In this document: positions 8,824 through 18,308 of the stretch, piece by piece
Layout: the number at the start of each line of letters is the position of its first letter
Position numbering within the stretch: the stretch's first letter is position 1
Source of the DNA: Methanococcoides orientis
GTDB lineage: Archaea > Halobacteriota > Methanosarcinia > Methanosarcinales > Methanosarcinaceae
Length of the DNA stretch: 64,000 bases
Direction of reading: 5' to 3'
Assembly (NCBI RefSeq): GCF_021184045.1
Contig: NZ_CP073710.1
Span: 1,312,685 to 1,376,684, forward strand
Position numbers and translations under genes: made by a program
Notes under the pieces: model-generated
Told to the model about the DNA's origin: nothing
Databases searched by the model: none
What the model saw: only the letters and a program-made list of their open reading frames with translations

Positions 8824-9387
8824 ATGCGTACATTTATGAATATCGTTGCATTAGCTGCAATAATACTGATCATAGCAATATCAGGCTGTACAACCACAGA
8901 TACTGAACCGGAACCGATACCCGATATCATTGAGAACGATATCGAGAATTCATTCACAATCTCTACCAGCGCCTTTGAGAACAACGGAGAGATCCCCTCA
9001 CGCTACACCTGCGAAGGGGATAATATAAATCCGGAACTTATTCCCGGCATCCTGCCTGAAGATGCCAAAAGCCTTGTGCTGATAGTTGATGATCCCGATG
9101 CTCCGAGAGGGACATTCACTCACTGGATAATATGGAACATTGAACCGGGGTCGATCATCAACGAGGACACAATTCCAGGAGTACAGGGACTTAACGACTT
9201 TAAGACCACGGACTATGCCGGACCATGCCCACCTTCAGGAACACACAGGTACTTTTTCAGGATCTATGCACTTGACACCATGCTTGACCTGGAATCAGGT
9301 TCCACAAGACCAACTCTGGAACAGGCAATGCAGGATCATATCATTGCAGAAGCTGAGCTAATGGGAACTTACTCCAGAGAATACTGA
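8824..9387 (+). CDS. PEBP/YbhB-family lipoprotein
   Basis: This 187-aa secreted lipoprotein has a hydrophobic signal ending in a lipobox with C22 (AISGC), an acidic linker, and then a phosphatidylethanolamine-binding-protein fold. Family motifs are LVLIVDDPDAPRGTFTHWI and GPCPPSGTHRYFF. Bacterial YbhB/YbcL proteins bind small ligands, but no enzymatic role is established. The lipobox implies anchoring to the outer face of the cytoplasmic membrane. The ATG follows GGGGTAATTGAA. It appears monocistronic. Confidence 0.88.
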   Translation: MRTFMNIVALAAIILIIAISGCTTTDTEPEPIPDIIENDIENSFTISTSAFENNGEIPSRYTCEGDNINPELIPGILPEDAKSLVLIVDDPDAPRGTFTHWIIWNIEPGSIINEDTIPGVQGLNDFKTTDYAGPCPPSGTHRYFFRIYALDTMLDLESGSTRPTLEQAMQDHIIAEAELMGTYSREY

Positions 9388-9452
9388 AGAAGAAAAAAAG
9401 GACAAGATGGAGGATTAAAGAGGGGAACAAAATTGTATTGAACCGTGAGTGG

Positions 9453-9815
9453 TTATTCCAGCAGTTCAGTATCCTCATGAGAATAAGCCGGGGAGCAGCA
9501 ACACAGGATCTTCATATCCTCAGCTCCGGTATTTTCGATCTTGTGAGCAACACCCGGATCGATCATTATGGTGTCACCGACACCAACCCCGAACACCTCA
9601 TTTCCCAGAGTCATGAGACCGCTTCCAGTTGTTATATGGTAGATCTCCTCAGATTCGTGGTGTTGGTGTTCAAGCGTCTTGCATCCCACAGGAACGATTG
9701 CCTCTGCAAGGCTCTGCTTTTGGCTGCCACCGATATTTGGATGCATCAATTCACGTATTGTCGAGCCATCCTTTGTGATGAATGGTTCGACCTGTGAGTA
9801 CTCAGTTCTCTTCAT
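9453..9815 (-). CDS. Cupin-domain protein
   Basis: This 120-aa single cupin barrel has the metal-binding motif ending HQHHESEEIYHI and the second motif DPGVAHKIENTG. Such small cupins bind a metal and are often isomerases or sensors; the substrate cannot be inferred. Its start overlaps the end of the CooC-type ATPase gene by 14 bp on the same strand, so the two are likely co-transcribed and translationally coupled, which may hint at a role in metal handling. Confidence 0.85.
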   Translation of the reverse strand: MKRTEYSQVEPFITKDGSTIRELMHPNIGGSQKQSLAEAIVPVGCKTLEHQHHESEEIYHITTGSGLMTLGNEVFGVGVGDTIMIDPGVAHKIENTGAEDMKILCCCSPAYSHEDTELLE

Positions 9816-10578
9816 CCTTGCTGAAGTTTGCGATCATTTCAAGCATCTTTTCCTTAATTTCCACAAAGGAAGCAATGCTCTCGCTGCCTGCATCAATTGG
9901 AGACTTGCCTTCAAAATCAGCATTCATAAGGTCAGGAGAGAACGGAATCTCGCCAAGGACAGGAATTCCGAGCTCAGCAAGTTTTGGCTTGACATCAGCA
10001 GAAGTTCCTTTGTTGACAACCGCAGCAAGGTTCTTCACACCGATACCTCCTGCAAGTTCCTTGATCCTTCCGGCAGTCTCAATGGACCGCATGCCGGGCT
10101 CCACCACGATGATCATTAGATCGATACCGCGTGTCGTTCCGCGACCAAGGTGCTCTATACCAGCTTCCATGTCCATGATCAGTGCACTGCTATCCTTCAA
10201 TACAACATGGCGAAGCAGTGCTCTCAAAAATGCAGATGCAGGACACATACAACCGCTTCCCCCACGCTCTACTGTACCCATTACCAGCATCCTGACGCCA
10301 TCGGGACCGATTACGCCGAACTTGTCCACAATATCGTCCACTTTTGGATTGTACTTGAACATGCCACCAACCTCACCGGCACGCTCGTCGATAATCTCCT
10401 TGTACTCCGTGAGCGGACGTGGTGGTTCAGCTATACCCAGTGAAGATGCAAGGTTCATATCCGAATCAGCGTCAATGGCAAGTACCTCGTAACCGTCTCT
10501 GGCAAGCAGCCTCGCCAGAGTTCCGGATAGAGTTGTCTTGCCAACACCCCCTTTACCTGTAACCGCGATTTTTACCAT
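9802..10578 (-). CDS. CooC-type nickel-insertion ATPase
   Basis: This 258-aa MinD/CooC-family P-loop ATPase has a deviant Walker A GKGGVGKT (8-15), signature DADSD (36-40) and the C110-M-C112 motif (GGSGCMCP), which in CooC binds nickel or zinc at the dimer interface. CooC drives ATP-dependent Ni insertion into carbon monoxide dehydrogenase. CODH/ACS itself is not in the window, so the client is inferred. It is transcribed ahead of an overlapping cupin gene and divergently from the cation efflux gene, with a ~177-bp shared promoter region. Confidence 0.88.
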   Translation of the reverse strand: MVKIAVTGKGGVGKTTLSGTLARLLARDGYEVLAIDADSDMNLASSLGIAEPPRPLTEYKEIIDERAGEVGGMFKYNPKVDDIVDKFGVIGPDGVRMLVMGTVERGGSGCMCPASAFLRALLRHVVLKDSSALIMDMEAGIEHLGRGTTRGIDLMIIVVEPGMRSIETAGRIKELAGGIGVKNLAAVVNKGTSADVKPKLAELGIPVLGEIPFSPDLMNADFEGKSPIDAGSESIASFVEIKEKMLEMIANFSKDEEN

Positions 10579-10755
10579 TAATAAACCCTCATTGATATTC
10601 CATAATATTACTGCACATCATCTTTTTATCTTGATTTTTTCTGTTTGTCGTTTGTATATTGTATAAATTACATATGTGATATAATTATTTAAACAGGTCT
10701 GAAAGTTCAACATAACTATATATGCCACGTCAAAGATATTGTTGGAAAGATTGCC

Positions 10756-11625
10756 ATGGATGAACGTTCGAAGAAGATACAGCAGATACTGGTAATTATA
10801 TTAGTCCTGAATCTGATAGTAGCTTTTGCAAAGATAATCTATGGTACATTCACTGACACGCTCAGCATGAAATCCGATGGTTACCATTCCCTTTTTGACG
10901 GGATATCGAACATCGTCGGAATCGTTGCTATTTTTGTTGCAGCAAAACCTCCTGACAGGACACATCCTTACGGACACCAGAAGTTCGAAACCCTTGCGTC
11001 TATCGTCATTGCAGTGCTGATAATCTTCGTCGGGTTCGAGATAATCCATAATTCCATATCAAGGTTCACATCAGACATACAACCCACAGTAACCGGCCTG
11101 AGCTTTATTGTCATGATAAGCACAATGGCTGTTAATCTGATGGTAACCGAATATGAAAGGAGAAAAGGCGAATCACTTAACAGCGAAATACTGCTGGCCG
11201 ATTCCATCCACACCAGAAGTGACATATTCGTTTCACTATCAGTACTCGTAGCACTTGTAGCAATAGAAGCAGGCTATCCGATAATCGACCCACTTATATC
11301 ACTGATAATAGCAGCCGTTATCGTCAGGGCCGGTATCAAAATAATAATGACAAGTTCCAATACATTATGTGACGCAGCCCAGCTTGAAGAAGAAGTGATC
11401 TGTTCACTTGCCTATGAGATAGACGGAGTTCGTGATTGCCACAAGATCAGGACCAGAGGGTGTAAAGGCGATATACATATCGACCTTCACATCATGGTAT
11501 TACCTGAAATGACCGTTTCCGAAGCTCATGCGATCTCACATCGGGTCATGGACTATCTTAAAGAAGAACTGGAAGGTGTAACCGAAGTATTGGTTCACAT
11601 CGACCCATTTAAGGAAAAAAAATAA
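10756..11625 (+). CDS. Cation diffusion facilitator (CDF) transporter
   Basis: This 289-aa CDF-family efflux protein has six predicted membrane helices and a cytoplasmic C-terminal domain. The metal-site residues are in DGYHSLFDG (D41, H44, D48) in TM2 and ADSIHTRSD in TM5. The C-terminal ferredoxin-like domain ends with VLVHIDP. These proteins exchange Zn, Mn or Fe for protons. The DxxH/D arrangement in TM2 differs from the pure Zn type, so metal specificity is open. aroC follows 26 bp downstream and may be co-transcribed. Confidence 0.92.
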   Translation: MDERSKKIQQILVIILVLNLIVAFAKIIYGTFTDTLSMKSDGYHSLFDGISNIVGIVAIFVAAKPPDRTHPYGHQKFETLASIVIAVLIIFVGFEIIHNSISRFTSDIQPTVTGLSFIVMISTMAVNLMVTEYERRKGESLNSEILLADSIHTRSDIFVSLSVLVALVAIEAGYPIIDPLISLIIAAVIVRAGIKIIMTSSNTLCDAAQLEEEVICSLAYEIDGVRDCHKIRTRGCKGDIHIDLHIMVLPEMTVSEAHAISHRVMDYLKEELEGVTEVLVHIDPFKEKK

Positions 11626-11651
11626 AATAACATCAAATGGAATTGATCAAC

Positions 11652-12749
11652 ATGCCCGGAAACACCTTTGGACACTCATTCAGGATCACAACCTGGGGAG
11701 AATCACATGGAAAAGCATTGGGAGTCGTTGTAGACGGAGTTCCCGCAGGACTTCCCCTTGAGCCGCAGATGATCCAGAAAGAACTGGACAGGCGACGCCC
11801 CGGACAGAGCCAGGTATCCACCCCGCGCTCCGAAACGGATAGCGTTGAGATACTTTCAGGTATTTTCGAAGGCAAGACTACCGGCACACCAATTTCCATG
11901 ATGGTATGGAACAAGGATGCAAGATCAAGTTCTTACGACAATATCAAAAACCTTGCAAGGCCGGGACATGCTGATTACCCATACATGAAAAAGTACGGCA
12001 TTCGCGACTACCGTGGTGGCGGACGTTCATCGGCTCGTGAGACCATTGGCAGAGTAGCCGCCGGTGCTATCGCAAAACAAATACTTGCAAAATACGGGAT
12101 AGAGATAATTGCCCACGTCATATCACTTGGCACAGTATGTGCAAGACCAATGCCCCTGGATGCTATCAGGGAAGACCTGGAAAAGACACCTGTAAGGTGT
12201 GCAGACCTGGAAGCTGCAGCGAAGATGCTAAAAGAGGTCGAAGCAGCAAGAGAAGAGCATGACAGCATTGGAGGCGTGGTTGAGATCATTGCAACCGGCG
12301 TTCCGGCAGGCATAGGTGAGCCGGTCTTTGACAAGCTGGATGCCGATATTGCAAAAGCCATGATGAGCATCGGTGCGGTCAAAGCTGTTGAGATAGGTGC
12401 AGGCTATGAAGCCTCACAGATGAAAGGTAGCCAGATGAACGATCCTTTTGTCATGGAAGATGCAATGGTAGAGACTAAGACCAACAATGCAGGCGGAATC
12501 CTCGGTGGATTATCGACGGGAATGCCAATTGTCTGTCGCACTAGTGTCAAACCAACACCATCCATTTCACAGCCGCAGCAAACCGTGGACATGAAAGAAA
12601 TGAAGGACACTGAGATCAACATCCAGGGACGACATGATCCGACGATTCCACCAAGAATGGTACCTGTTGCAGAAGCCATGATGGCACTGGTTATCGTTGA
12701 CCATATGATCAGAAGTGGTCACATTCATCCAAATTCGATGTTGAAGTGA
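11652..12749 (+). CDS. aroC: Chorismate synthase
   Basis: This FMN-dependent enzyme converts EPSP to chorismate, the end of the shikimate pathway. Signatures are [15 protein letters not shown] near the N-terminus, [10 protein letters not shown], and RHDPTIPPR near the C-terminus. I prefer ATG 11652 (365 aa, beginning [10 protein letters not shown]) over ATG 11637. The family usually starts one or two residues before GNTFG, and TTGATCAAC, which matches the archaeal anti-Shine-Dalgarno, sits directly before it. It is convergent with dapL, with hairpins in between. Confidence 0.96.
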   Translation: MPGNTFGHSFRITTWGESHGKALGVVVDGVPAGLPLEPQMIQKELDRRRPGQSQVSTPRSETDSVEILSGIFEGKTTGTPISMMVWNKDARSSSYDNIKNLARPGHADYPYMKKYGIRDYRGGGRSSARETIGRVAAGAIAKQILAKYGIEIIAHVISLGTVCARPMPLDAIREDLEKTPVRCADLEAAAKMLKEVEAAREEHDSIGGVVEIIATGVPAGIGEPVFDKLDADIAKAMMSIGAVKAVEIGAGYEASQMKGSQMNDPFVMEDAMVETKTNNAGGILGGLSTGMPIVCRTSVKPTPSISQPQQTVDMKEMKDTEINIQGRHDPTIPPRMVPVAEAMMALVIVDHMIRSGHIHPNSMLK

Positions 12750-12842
12750 TAAGTATTTTAGTTAACCAAAAAATAAACCCCAATTAATTAAACATTAAAT
12801 TGATCAAACGATCATAAACTGATCATCAAACGAATCAATACG

Positions 12843-12862
12843 CCAACCAAACCTTTGGTTGG
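12843..12862 (+). terminator. Perfect 9-bp hairpin downstream of aroC
   Basis: CCAACCAAA and TTTGGTTGG are exact complements around a 2-nt centre. They lie ~95 bp after the aroC stop, between convergent aroC and dapL. There is no strong T-run immediately after it on either strand, so it may be a 3'-end stabiliser rather than a terminator. Confidence 0.4.
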
Positions 12863-12897
12863 TCCAAAGTTCATAAACAACTAAAAAGGAAGAAATG

Positions 12898-12919
12898 ATG
12901 CCACCGACTTCGGCGGCAT
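12898..12919 (-). terminator. Terminator-like hairpin for dapL
   Basis: Read on the minus strand this is a 9-bp stem (one G-U pair) with loop AAGT, followed by a pyrimidine-rich tail containing five T. It starts ~30 bp after the dapL stop. On the plus strand the G-U becomes an A-C mismatch, which supports minus-strand function. Confidence 0.6.
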
Positions 12920-12949
12920 TACTCATTTTGATATAGCTTTGATCTGACC

Positions 12950-14107
12950 TTAAATGGTCAGTTTTTCCATTCTTCCAACAGCTTCTTCGAGGCGGTCAGC
13001 GGACTGTGTAAGAGCAAATCTCACATAGCCTTCCCCGTATTCACCAAAGCCGACACCAGGTGTTGCTACAATTCCTGCTTCCTCGAGCAAGAGCTTGGAG
13101 AATCCGATGGAATCATACCCATCAGGCACTGGTACCCACATGTAGAATGTTGCCTTTGGTGCCTTTGCATCAAGACCAATGCCCCTTAAGCCTTTAAGGA
13201 GTACATCGCGTCTCTCCTCATACATAGTGTTCATATCTGCGACACACTGCTGTGAGCTTGAGAGTGCTGTGATGCCTGCCCTCTGGATAGCATCGAATGC
13301 ACCTGAATCGATATTGGACTTAGCCTTTCCAAATCCTGTGATGAGGTCCTTGTTACCAACAGCGAATGCAAGTCTCCAGCCAGTCATGTTGTAGGTCTTG
13401 GACATGGAATAAAGTTCCATTCCCACATCCATTGCACCATCTACGCTAAGGAAGCTTGGTGCCTTGTAATCATCATAGACCATCTCAGAGTAAGCATTGT
13501 CGTGAACTACAACAACATCGTTCTCTTTCGCGAATTCCACGACCTCTTCAAAGAACTTGACATCAGCAGTTGCAGATGTTGGGTTGTTCGGGTAGTTCAG
13601 GAACATGAGCTTAGCCCTTGCAAGTTTGTCCTTAGGAATTGCCTCAAGGTCAGGAAGGAAACCATTCTCCTCAAGGAGAGGCATGATGTGTGCTTCACCG
13701 CCTGCGAACTGTGTTCCGATCTTGTAAACAGGGTATGCAGGATCAGGGACAAGTGCCACATCACCAGGGTTGATGAATGCAAGAGGAATGTGTGCAACAC
13801 CTTCCTTTGAACCGATAAGTGTGAGGGTCTCTGTTGCAGCATCAAGCTCAAGGCCGCGGGATTCCTTGCACCAGTCTGCCACTGCTTCCCTGAACTCCAT
13901 CATACCGGTGTATGAAGGATACCTGTGGGTTGCAGGATCTTTTACTGCATCACACATTGAATCGACAATGTGGGATGGGGTTGGCTGGTCAGGGTCGCCC
14001 ACTCCGAGGTCGATAACATCGACACCTTTTGCTTTCTGTGCTGCCTTTGCTTCATCGATAGTTGCAAATAAATAAGGAGGTAATGCGTTGATTCTGTCTG
14101 CGTACAT
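12950..14107 (-). CDS. dapL: LL-diaminopimelate aminotransferase
   Basis: This 385-aa PLP-dependent aminotransferase forms LL-diaminopimelate from tetrahydrodipicolinate in one step, the lysine route used by methanogens. PLP lysine is K237 in [19 protein letters not shown] (171-177), a family motif, and [12 protein letters not shown] near the N-terminus are present. The sequence belongs to the shorter archaeal/clostridial DapL2-like group; a related broad aminotransferase cannot be excluded from sequence alone. It is monocistronic with a terminator-like hairpin after it. Confidence 0.9.
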   Translation of the reverse strand: MYADRINALPPYLFATIDEAKAAQKAKGVDVIDLGVGDPDQPTPSHIVDSMCDAVKDPATHRYPSYTGMMEFREAVADWCKESRGLELDAATETLTLIGSKEGVAHIPLAFINPGDVALVPDPAYPVYKIGTQFAGGEAHIMPLLEENGFLPDLEAIPKDKLARAKLMFLNYPNNPTSATADVKFFEEVVEFAKENDVVVVHDNAYSEMVYDDYKAPSFLSVDGAMDVGMELYSMSKTYNMTGWRLAFAVGNKDLITGFGKAKSNIDSGAFDAIQRAGITALSSSQQCVADMNTMYEERRDVLLKGLRGIGLDAKAPKATFYMWVPVPDGYDSIGFSKLLLEEAGIVATPGVGFGEYGEGYVRFALTQSADRLEEAVGRMEKLTI

Positions 14108-14211
14108 ATGTTCACCTTGGTTTAAATTAATATGATCTCTTAGGTATTGTAGCGCTTCTATTGCTACAAACCTATTTAAAAATCATGGGTGACCGGAAAA
14201 TAGGGTCACCT

Positions 14212-15060
14212 TCATTGATCATCTTTTTCCACAGTGTGCAGCTCATCCCCTTTATCGCGTAAAAGGTCCACATCCATAAACTCAGCTGATTCCGGAAGTG
14301 ACAGTTCAAACCCTGCAGTCTGGTCGATATAGACAGTCCCATTAAGAATAGTATAATCAAGTACATGCCCACCTTTTTCCCGGTCAGTGTCAATGAAATG
14401 GAAATGGTAACCCGGCACATTTATACCTTCAACATAATAAGGCAGCCAGAAACCTACAATGCTACCCTCAACATCCTCAAGCTCGAATACAGCTTGTTCT
14501 ACAGCAATCACATCGACCAGCAGAGGATATGGCTCTTCCTGGGCAGGAACACTGCGGACTTTCATATGCTCAAAAGTGCCGTCAATTCGGATGGCGTACA
14601 TCAGGTTCTTTGAAGGAAGTGATTCACCTACCAATAAAGCAACTTCAGAAGAGTTGGAGGGACCATTCAGTACGATGGCCTCATCCGTCTCAAAATAAGT
14701 TACAGCGGCAAAGGGCGTAGTGACCGAATCATCCACAGAATAAGCATAGCCATCGGTCTTCATCTGGTAGACCTCACCATCAATAACGATCATCTCTCCA
14801 TCTAAAGCGTCGAATGTTCCAAGACCAAGGTCCCCTTGTTCTTTCAGTTCACCCATGCTCAACTGCCCATCATATAAACCTTCAAGCAAGGCATCAATGG
14901 TCGATACCTGATAAAGGACATCATTATGCAATTCGCTTTGGTTAATATTCGGAGTGTCTGGAGTATTCGATGTAGCCGGAGCATCATCAACACAGCCGGA
15001 TAAAGCTAACATTCCGGATACAAGCAATAAACAAATAAATAATTGAAATGGCTTTTTCAT
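14212..15060 (-). CDS. Acetolactate decarboxylase, lipoprotein form
   Basis: This 282-aa protein has an N-terminal signal and lipobox (LALSGC, C23), then an acetolactate decarboxylase domain (LYQVSTIDALLEGLYDG; GTFDALDGEM). Zinc ligands H219, H221 and H232 (GYHFHF...GGH) are intact, as is the downstream conserved region. The enzyme converts 2-acetolactate to acetoin. The lipoprotein signal places it outside the cytoplasmic membrane, where no acetolactate is expected to be made. No acetolactate synthase is adjacent. Physiological role is unclear. Confidence 0.88.
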   Translation of the reverse strand: MKKPFQLFICLLLVSGMLALSGCVDDAPATSNTPDTPNINQSELHNDVLYQVSTIDALLEGLYDGQLSMGELKEQGDLGLGTFDALDGEMIVIDGEVYQMKTDGYAYSVDDSVTTPFAAVTYFETDEAIVLNGPSNSSEVALLVGESLPSKNLMYAIRIDGTFEHMKVRSVPAQEEPYPLLVDVIAVEQAVFELEDVEGSIVGFWLPYYVEGINVPGYHFHFIDTDREKGGHVLDYTILNGTVYIDQTAGFELSLPESAEFMDVDLLRDKGDELHTVEKDDQ

Positions 15061-15163
15061 TTTTTTACCTCATTGACTATAACATAATTAATATGTTTAT
15101 AAATAATTGATCAAAACGTAATAGTTGTTTGGGTCTTGAAGCCTGAATAATGAACTGAAACAT

Positions 15164-15298
15164 ATGAAAGTGCATCACAAAATAACTTCTGATTCTAAAA
15201 AATGGATTTACAATATCAAAAACAATTGTAGAGAGGAAAGTTGGAGTGTGGCAAAATTATTAGATCAAAAATACAACATGATCAGTGGAAATGCGTAA
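15164..15298 (+). CDS. Possible 44-aa small protein or relic
   Basis: ATG to TAA gives 44 residues rich in lysine and tryptophan (SKKWIYNIK, EESWSVAKLLDQ). The composition looks protein-like, but there is no clear ribosome site and I recognise no family. It may be a remnant of a larger gene or chance. Confidence 0.2.
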   Translation: MKVHHKITSDSKKWIYNIKNNCREESWSVAKLLDQKYNMISGNA

Positions 15299-15351
15299 TG
15301 TATATAAAGAATATGCATTCATTAATAAAATGAAAAGAGCTAAAACTACTT

Positions 15352-15380
15352 GTTTGGTATAGCACCAAACTATATAAGAA
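15352..15380 (+). promoter_or_regulatory. Promoter of the zinc-importer operon with palindromic candidate operator
   Basis: GTTTGGT (15352-15358) and ACCAAAC (15364-15370) are perfect complements with a 5-bp spacer. They are immediately followed by the TATA box TATATAAG (15371-15378), 42 bp before the first gene. The repeat covers the BRE position, so a bound metalloregulator (DtxR/MntR-like or similar) would block TFB. Regulation by metal is inferred from the operon content. Confidence 0.55.
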
Positions 15381-15419
15381 CAAAAAAAGCCGAAACGATC
15401 CCCACTTCAAGAGGATAGC

Positions 15420-16358
15420 ATGAACAAAAATATCAAACTCATATTAAGTATCTTCACTTTATTGGTAGCCGTATCCACATCAGGTTGCATCGACCAGACA
15501 GAAGAGAACTCCAGCCAGGACAATGCTATCGTTGTTGCAGTAAGCATACTGCCGCAGCAGGAATTTGTAGAAAAAATCGCAGGAGACAGGGTAAATGTCG
15601 TTGTCCTGATACCCCCGGGAGCAAGTCCTGCCACCCACGAACCAACCACCGGCCAACTGAGGGATGTAGCAGATGCAAGAGCATATTTTACAGTGGGATC
15701 AGGATTACCTTTTGAGAACGTCTGGCTTGAGAAGATAGAAACGATAAATGAGGACATGCTGATAGTGGATTGCTCAGAAGGGATCCAGATCATTGAAATG
15801 CATGAAGAAGAGCATGAAGAAGAACAAAACGCTGAGGAAAACGAAGCAGAAGCCGGCCACGATCATGGAGGAGTTGACCCTCACGTATGGACATCTCCGA
15901 TGAATGCTAAGATAATGGTAGAGAACACATACCTTGGCCTTATCGAGATCGATCCTGATAACAGCGAATTCTACTTGCAGAACAAAGAAGCTTACCTTAA
16001 AGAACTGGACGAAGCTGATGCCACAATAAGGGACACCCTTGGCGAAGAAGGTGGCAGTTTCATGACATATCACCCTTCCTGGAACTATTTTGCAACTGAA
16101 TATGGACTCGATATGATAACTATCGAAGAAGAAGGGAAGGAGCCAAGCCCAAGGGATATGCAAAGGCTTATCGATGAAGCCGAAGAGAAAAATATCAAAG
16201 TGATATTTGTGCAGGCACAGTTCAGCACACAGAGCGCTGAGGCAATAGCATCCGAAATTGGTGGCGAAGTTGTAACTGTGGATCCGCTGGCAAAAGATTA
16301 CATCGACAATCTTGCCATTATCACCGAAGCATTTTCGCATGGCATTACAAAGGAATGA
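15420..16358 (+). CDS. Zinc/manganese ABC transporter substrate-binding lipoprotein
   Basis: This 312-aa cluster 9 (ZnuA/TroA-like) solute-binding protein has signal and lipobox C23 (STSGC). The backbone of the fold is visible: PQQEFVEKIAG, PPGASPATHEP (first metal His), VDPHVWTSP (second His), TYHPSWNYFA (third His) and a C-terminal VDPL acid. An acidic, histidine-containing loop (about 124-145) is characteristic of zinc-specific members. It is the first gene of a three-gene operon, overlapping the ATPase gene by ATGA. Confidence 0.93.
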   Translation: MNKNIKLILSIFTLLVAVSTSGCIDQTEENSSQDNAIVVAVSILPQQEFVEKIAGDRVNVVVLIPPGASPATHEPTTGQLRDVADARAYFTVGSGLPFENVWLEKIETINEDMLIVDCSEGIQIIEMHEEEHEEEQNAEENEAEAGHDHGGVDPHVWTSPMNAKIMVENTYLGLIEIDPDNSEFYLQNKEAYLKELDEADATIRDTLGEEGGSFMTYHPSWNYFATEYGLDMITIEEEGKEPSPRDMQRLIDEAEEKNIKVIFVQAQFSTQSAEAIASEIGGEVVTVDPLAKDYIDNLAIITEAFSHGITKE

Positions 16359-17116
16359 GGGATCAAATGGCAGAAGTGATCAGTCTTAAGGATGTATGGG
16401 TAAAATATGACAAGCTCACCGTACTGGAAAATGTAAACCTGACCGTTGATGAAGGGGACTTCCTGGGAATCATAGGACCTAACGGCGGTGGGAAAAGTAC
16501 CTTGTTAAAGGTCATCCTGGGATTGATAAAGCCACAAAAAGGAGAAGTGAAAGTTCTCGGGAAAAGTCCGAAGAAGGAACATCAGTTGATAGGATATGTG
16601 CCACAGTATGGCCCCTCTAACATTGATTTTCCCATCAGTGTATGGGAAGTCGTACTTATGGGACGCATGGGAACAAAAAGATTGTTCCAGCATTACAATG
16701 ACGAGGACCTCAAAGCAACACATAAAGCACTCGAAATTGTTGACATGTTGGAATTTCGCGACAGACAGATAGGAGAGCTTTCAGGTGGTCAGCGCCAGAG
16801 AGTATTCATCGCACGTTCTCTTGTAAGCGACCCAAAAGTCCTTCTTTTAGATGAACCGGTAACAGGCATCGATACCCGCATGCAGAAAGAGTTCTACGAA
16901 CTACTGGAGAAGCTTAAGTCAGAAGTGACCATTATCATGGTATCCCACGACCTGAGCGCAGTGTCGGTACTTGTTGATAAGATCGCCTGCCTTAACGGGA
17001 AACTACACTACCACGGCTCAAAGGAGCTTATCCCTGACGATATTGAACAATCATATGGGTGTCCAGTGGAACTTATCGCACACGGAGTACCACACAGGGT
17101 ATTACATAAACATTGA
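16355..17116 (+). CDS. Zinc/manganese ABC transporter ATP-binding protein
   Basis: This 253-aa ABC ATPase has Walker [10 protein letters not shown], signature LSGGQRQR, Walker B VLLLDEP and the switch histidine in MVSHD. It energises the importer formed with the adjacent lipoprotein and permease. The ATG at 16355 overlaps the previous stop; ATG 16367 (MAEVISLKD) is an alternative, with GAGGGATC six bases upstream. The C-terminal ~30 residues ([18 protein letters not shown]) are histidine-rich. Confidence 0.94.
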   Translation: MRDQMAEVISLKDVWVKYDKLTVLENVNLTVDEGDFLGIIGPNGGGKSTLLKVILGLIKPQKGEVKVLGKSPKKEHQLIGYVPQYGPSNIDFPISVWEVVLMGRMGTKRLFQHYNDEDLKATHKALEIVDMLEFRDRQIGELSGGQRQRVFIARSLVSDPKVLLLDEPVTGIDTRMQKEFYELLEKLKSEVTIIMVSHDLSAVSVLVDKIACLNGKLHYHGSKELIPDDIEQSYGCPVELIAHGVPHRVLHKH

Positions 17117-17127
17117 GAGGAACTTCA

Positions 17128-17955
17128 ATGATAGAGCTTTTACAATACGAGTTCATGACAAATGCCATCTTTGCAGGATTGCTGGCAAGTATCGCATGTG
17201 GCATAATCGGTGTTTATGTTGTGGTAAAGAAGATCGTGTTCATCAGTGGCGGTATCGCACACGCCTCCTTTGGAGGTATTGGTATCAGCTACTTCCTCGG
17301 GATCAACCCAATATTCGGTGTTCTCCCCTTCAGCCTTTTCTCAGCCCTGACAATGGGAACCATCAGTAAAAGATCGGATGTTCCGGAAGACACTATTATT
17401 GGAATTCTCTGGTCTCTTGGAATGGCGATAGGGATCATATTCATCGGATGGACGCCTGGTTATGCACCTGACCTTATGACATACCTGTTCGGGAATATAT
17501 TGACCGTTCCAGGTTCGGATATCTATCTGATGCTGGCACTCGATGCAGTGATCATAGGTACTGTATATGTACTTTATAAAGAGTTCATGGCACTGTGTTA
17601 TGATGAGGAGTTCTCAAAAGTATCAGGAGTTCCTACGGAAAAATTATACCTTTTGTTACTATGCCTCATTGCACTAACAGTAGTAGTGATGATACGCGTG
17701 GTCGGACTTATACTTGTAATAGCCCTTCTTACGATCCCTGCAGCATTGAGCCGACAATATACCAGCAACATGAAGATCATGATGTACCTCTCCATACTGT
17801 TCGGTGCTACATTCACCATAACCGGATTATTATTATCATACTATTTTGATATCGCATCAGGAGCTACAATAATCATTGTAATGGCTACTGCATACCTTTT
17901 GAACATATTATTGCAAAAATGGAAACGCATTTCAGGGAATCAGTTTGATAGCTGA
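17128..17955 (+). CDS. Zinc/manganese ABC transporter permease
   Basis: This permease of the ABC-3 (ZnuB/TroB) family has about eight membrane helices, with the family motif [12 protein letters not shown] early and the cytoplasmic coupling region around [23 protein letters not shown] 17128 is chosen because GAGAGG lies seven bases upstream; an upstream TTG (17113) would overlap the ATPase gene. It closes the importer operon and a ~350-bp gap follows. Confidence 0.93.
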   Translation: MIELLQYEFMTNAIFAGLLASIACGIIGVYVVVKKIVFISGGIAHASFGGIGISYFLGINPIFGVLPFSLFSALTMGTISKRSDVPEDTIIGILWSLGMAIGIIFIGWTPGYAPDLMTYLFGNILTVPGSDIYLMLALDAVIIGTVYVLYKEFMALCYDEEFSKVSGVPTEKLYLLLLCLIALTVVVMIRVVGLILVIALLTIPAALSRQYTSNMKIMMYLSILFGATFTITGLLLSYYFDIASGATIIIVMATAYLLNILLQKWKRISGNQFDS

Positions 17956-18308
17956 TACCAAATGATCAAAGGAATGTCGAATACAGATAGACGATCTTGG
18001 AACTATTGCAAATATATTTGAAACACATGGTTTAAAAATTGTAAAAATTTATCAAGGGGGTCGAAAAACATCATTCACACCACCATTGTACCAGTTACTA
18101 CAATATAGCATAGTCCATCAAATTTTTAATTATATAGCAAATTTTTATTATAACATCGTTTTTGCTTACTATCATATATGTTAAAATTGCTAACTTAAAG
18201 TAGCTAAAATAAAAATATGTGTGACAATGTGTGGCTAAATATCACAAAAGTGAATATACAGTTTAGAAACGTTAATATTGCATTATCCGCTTTTAAGAAT
18301 GGAGTCAC
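17956..18308. other. Intergenic region upstream of the first dCache kinase, 353 bp
   Basis: Strongly AT-rich, no ORF of note. It contains ATTGCTAAC (near 18187) and further GCTAA elements (near 18213 and 18234). ATTGCTAAC also occurs, inverted, upstream of the paralogous kinase at 56.7 kb. TATA-like sequences are abundant, so the promoter cannot be fixed. Confidence 0.5.

Larger units (their letters stand above)
15061..15419. other. Intergenic region between divergent genes, 359 bp
   Basis: AT-rich region holding the acetolactate decarboxylase promoter on the left and the zinc-importer promoter with its palindrome (15352-15370) on the right. A 44-codon ORF (15164-15298) lies inside and is listed separately. 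A TATA-like TATATAAAG occurs at about 15301. Confidence 0.6.

Noticed and set aside
9782-10492. A 236-codon open frame antisense to the CooC gene
   Set aside because: Serine/proline-rich reading of the opposite strand of a clear P-loop ATPase; no start signal or family match.
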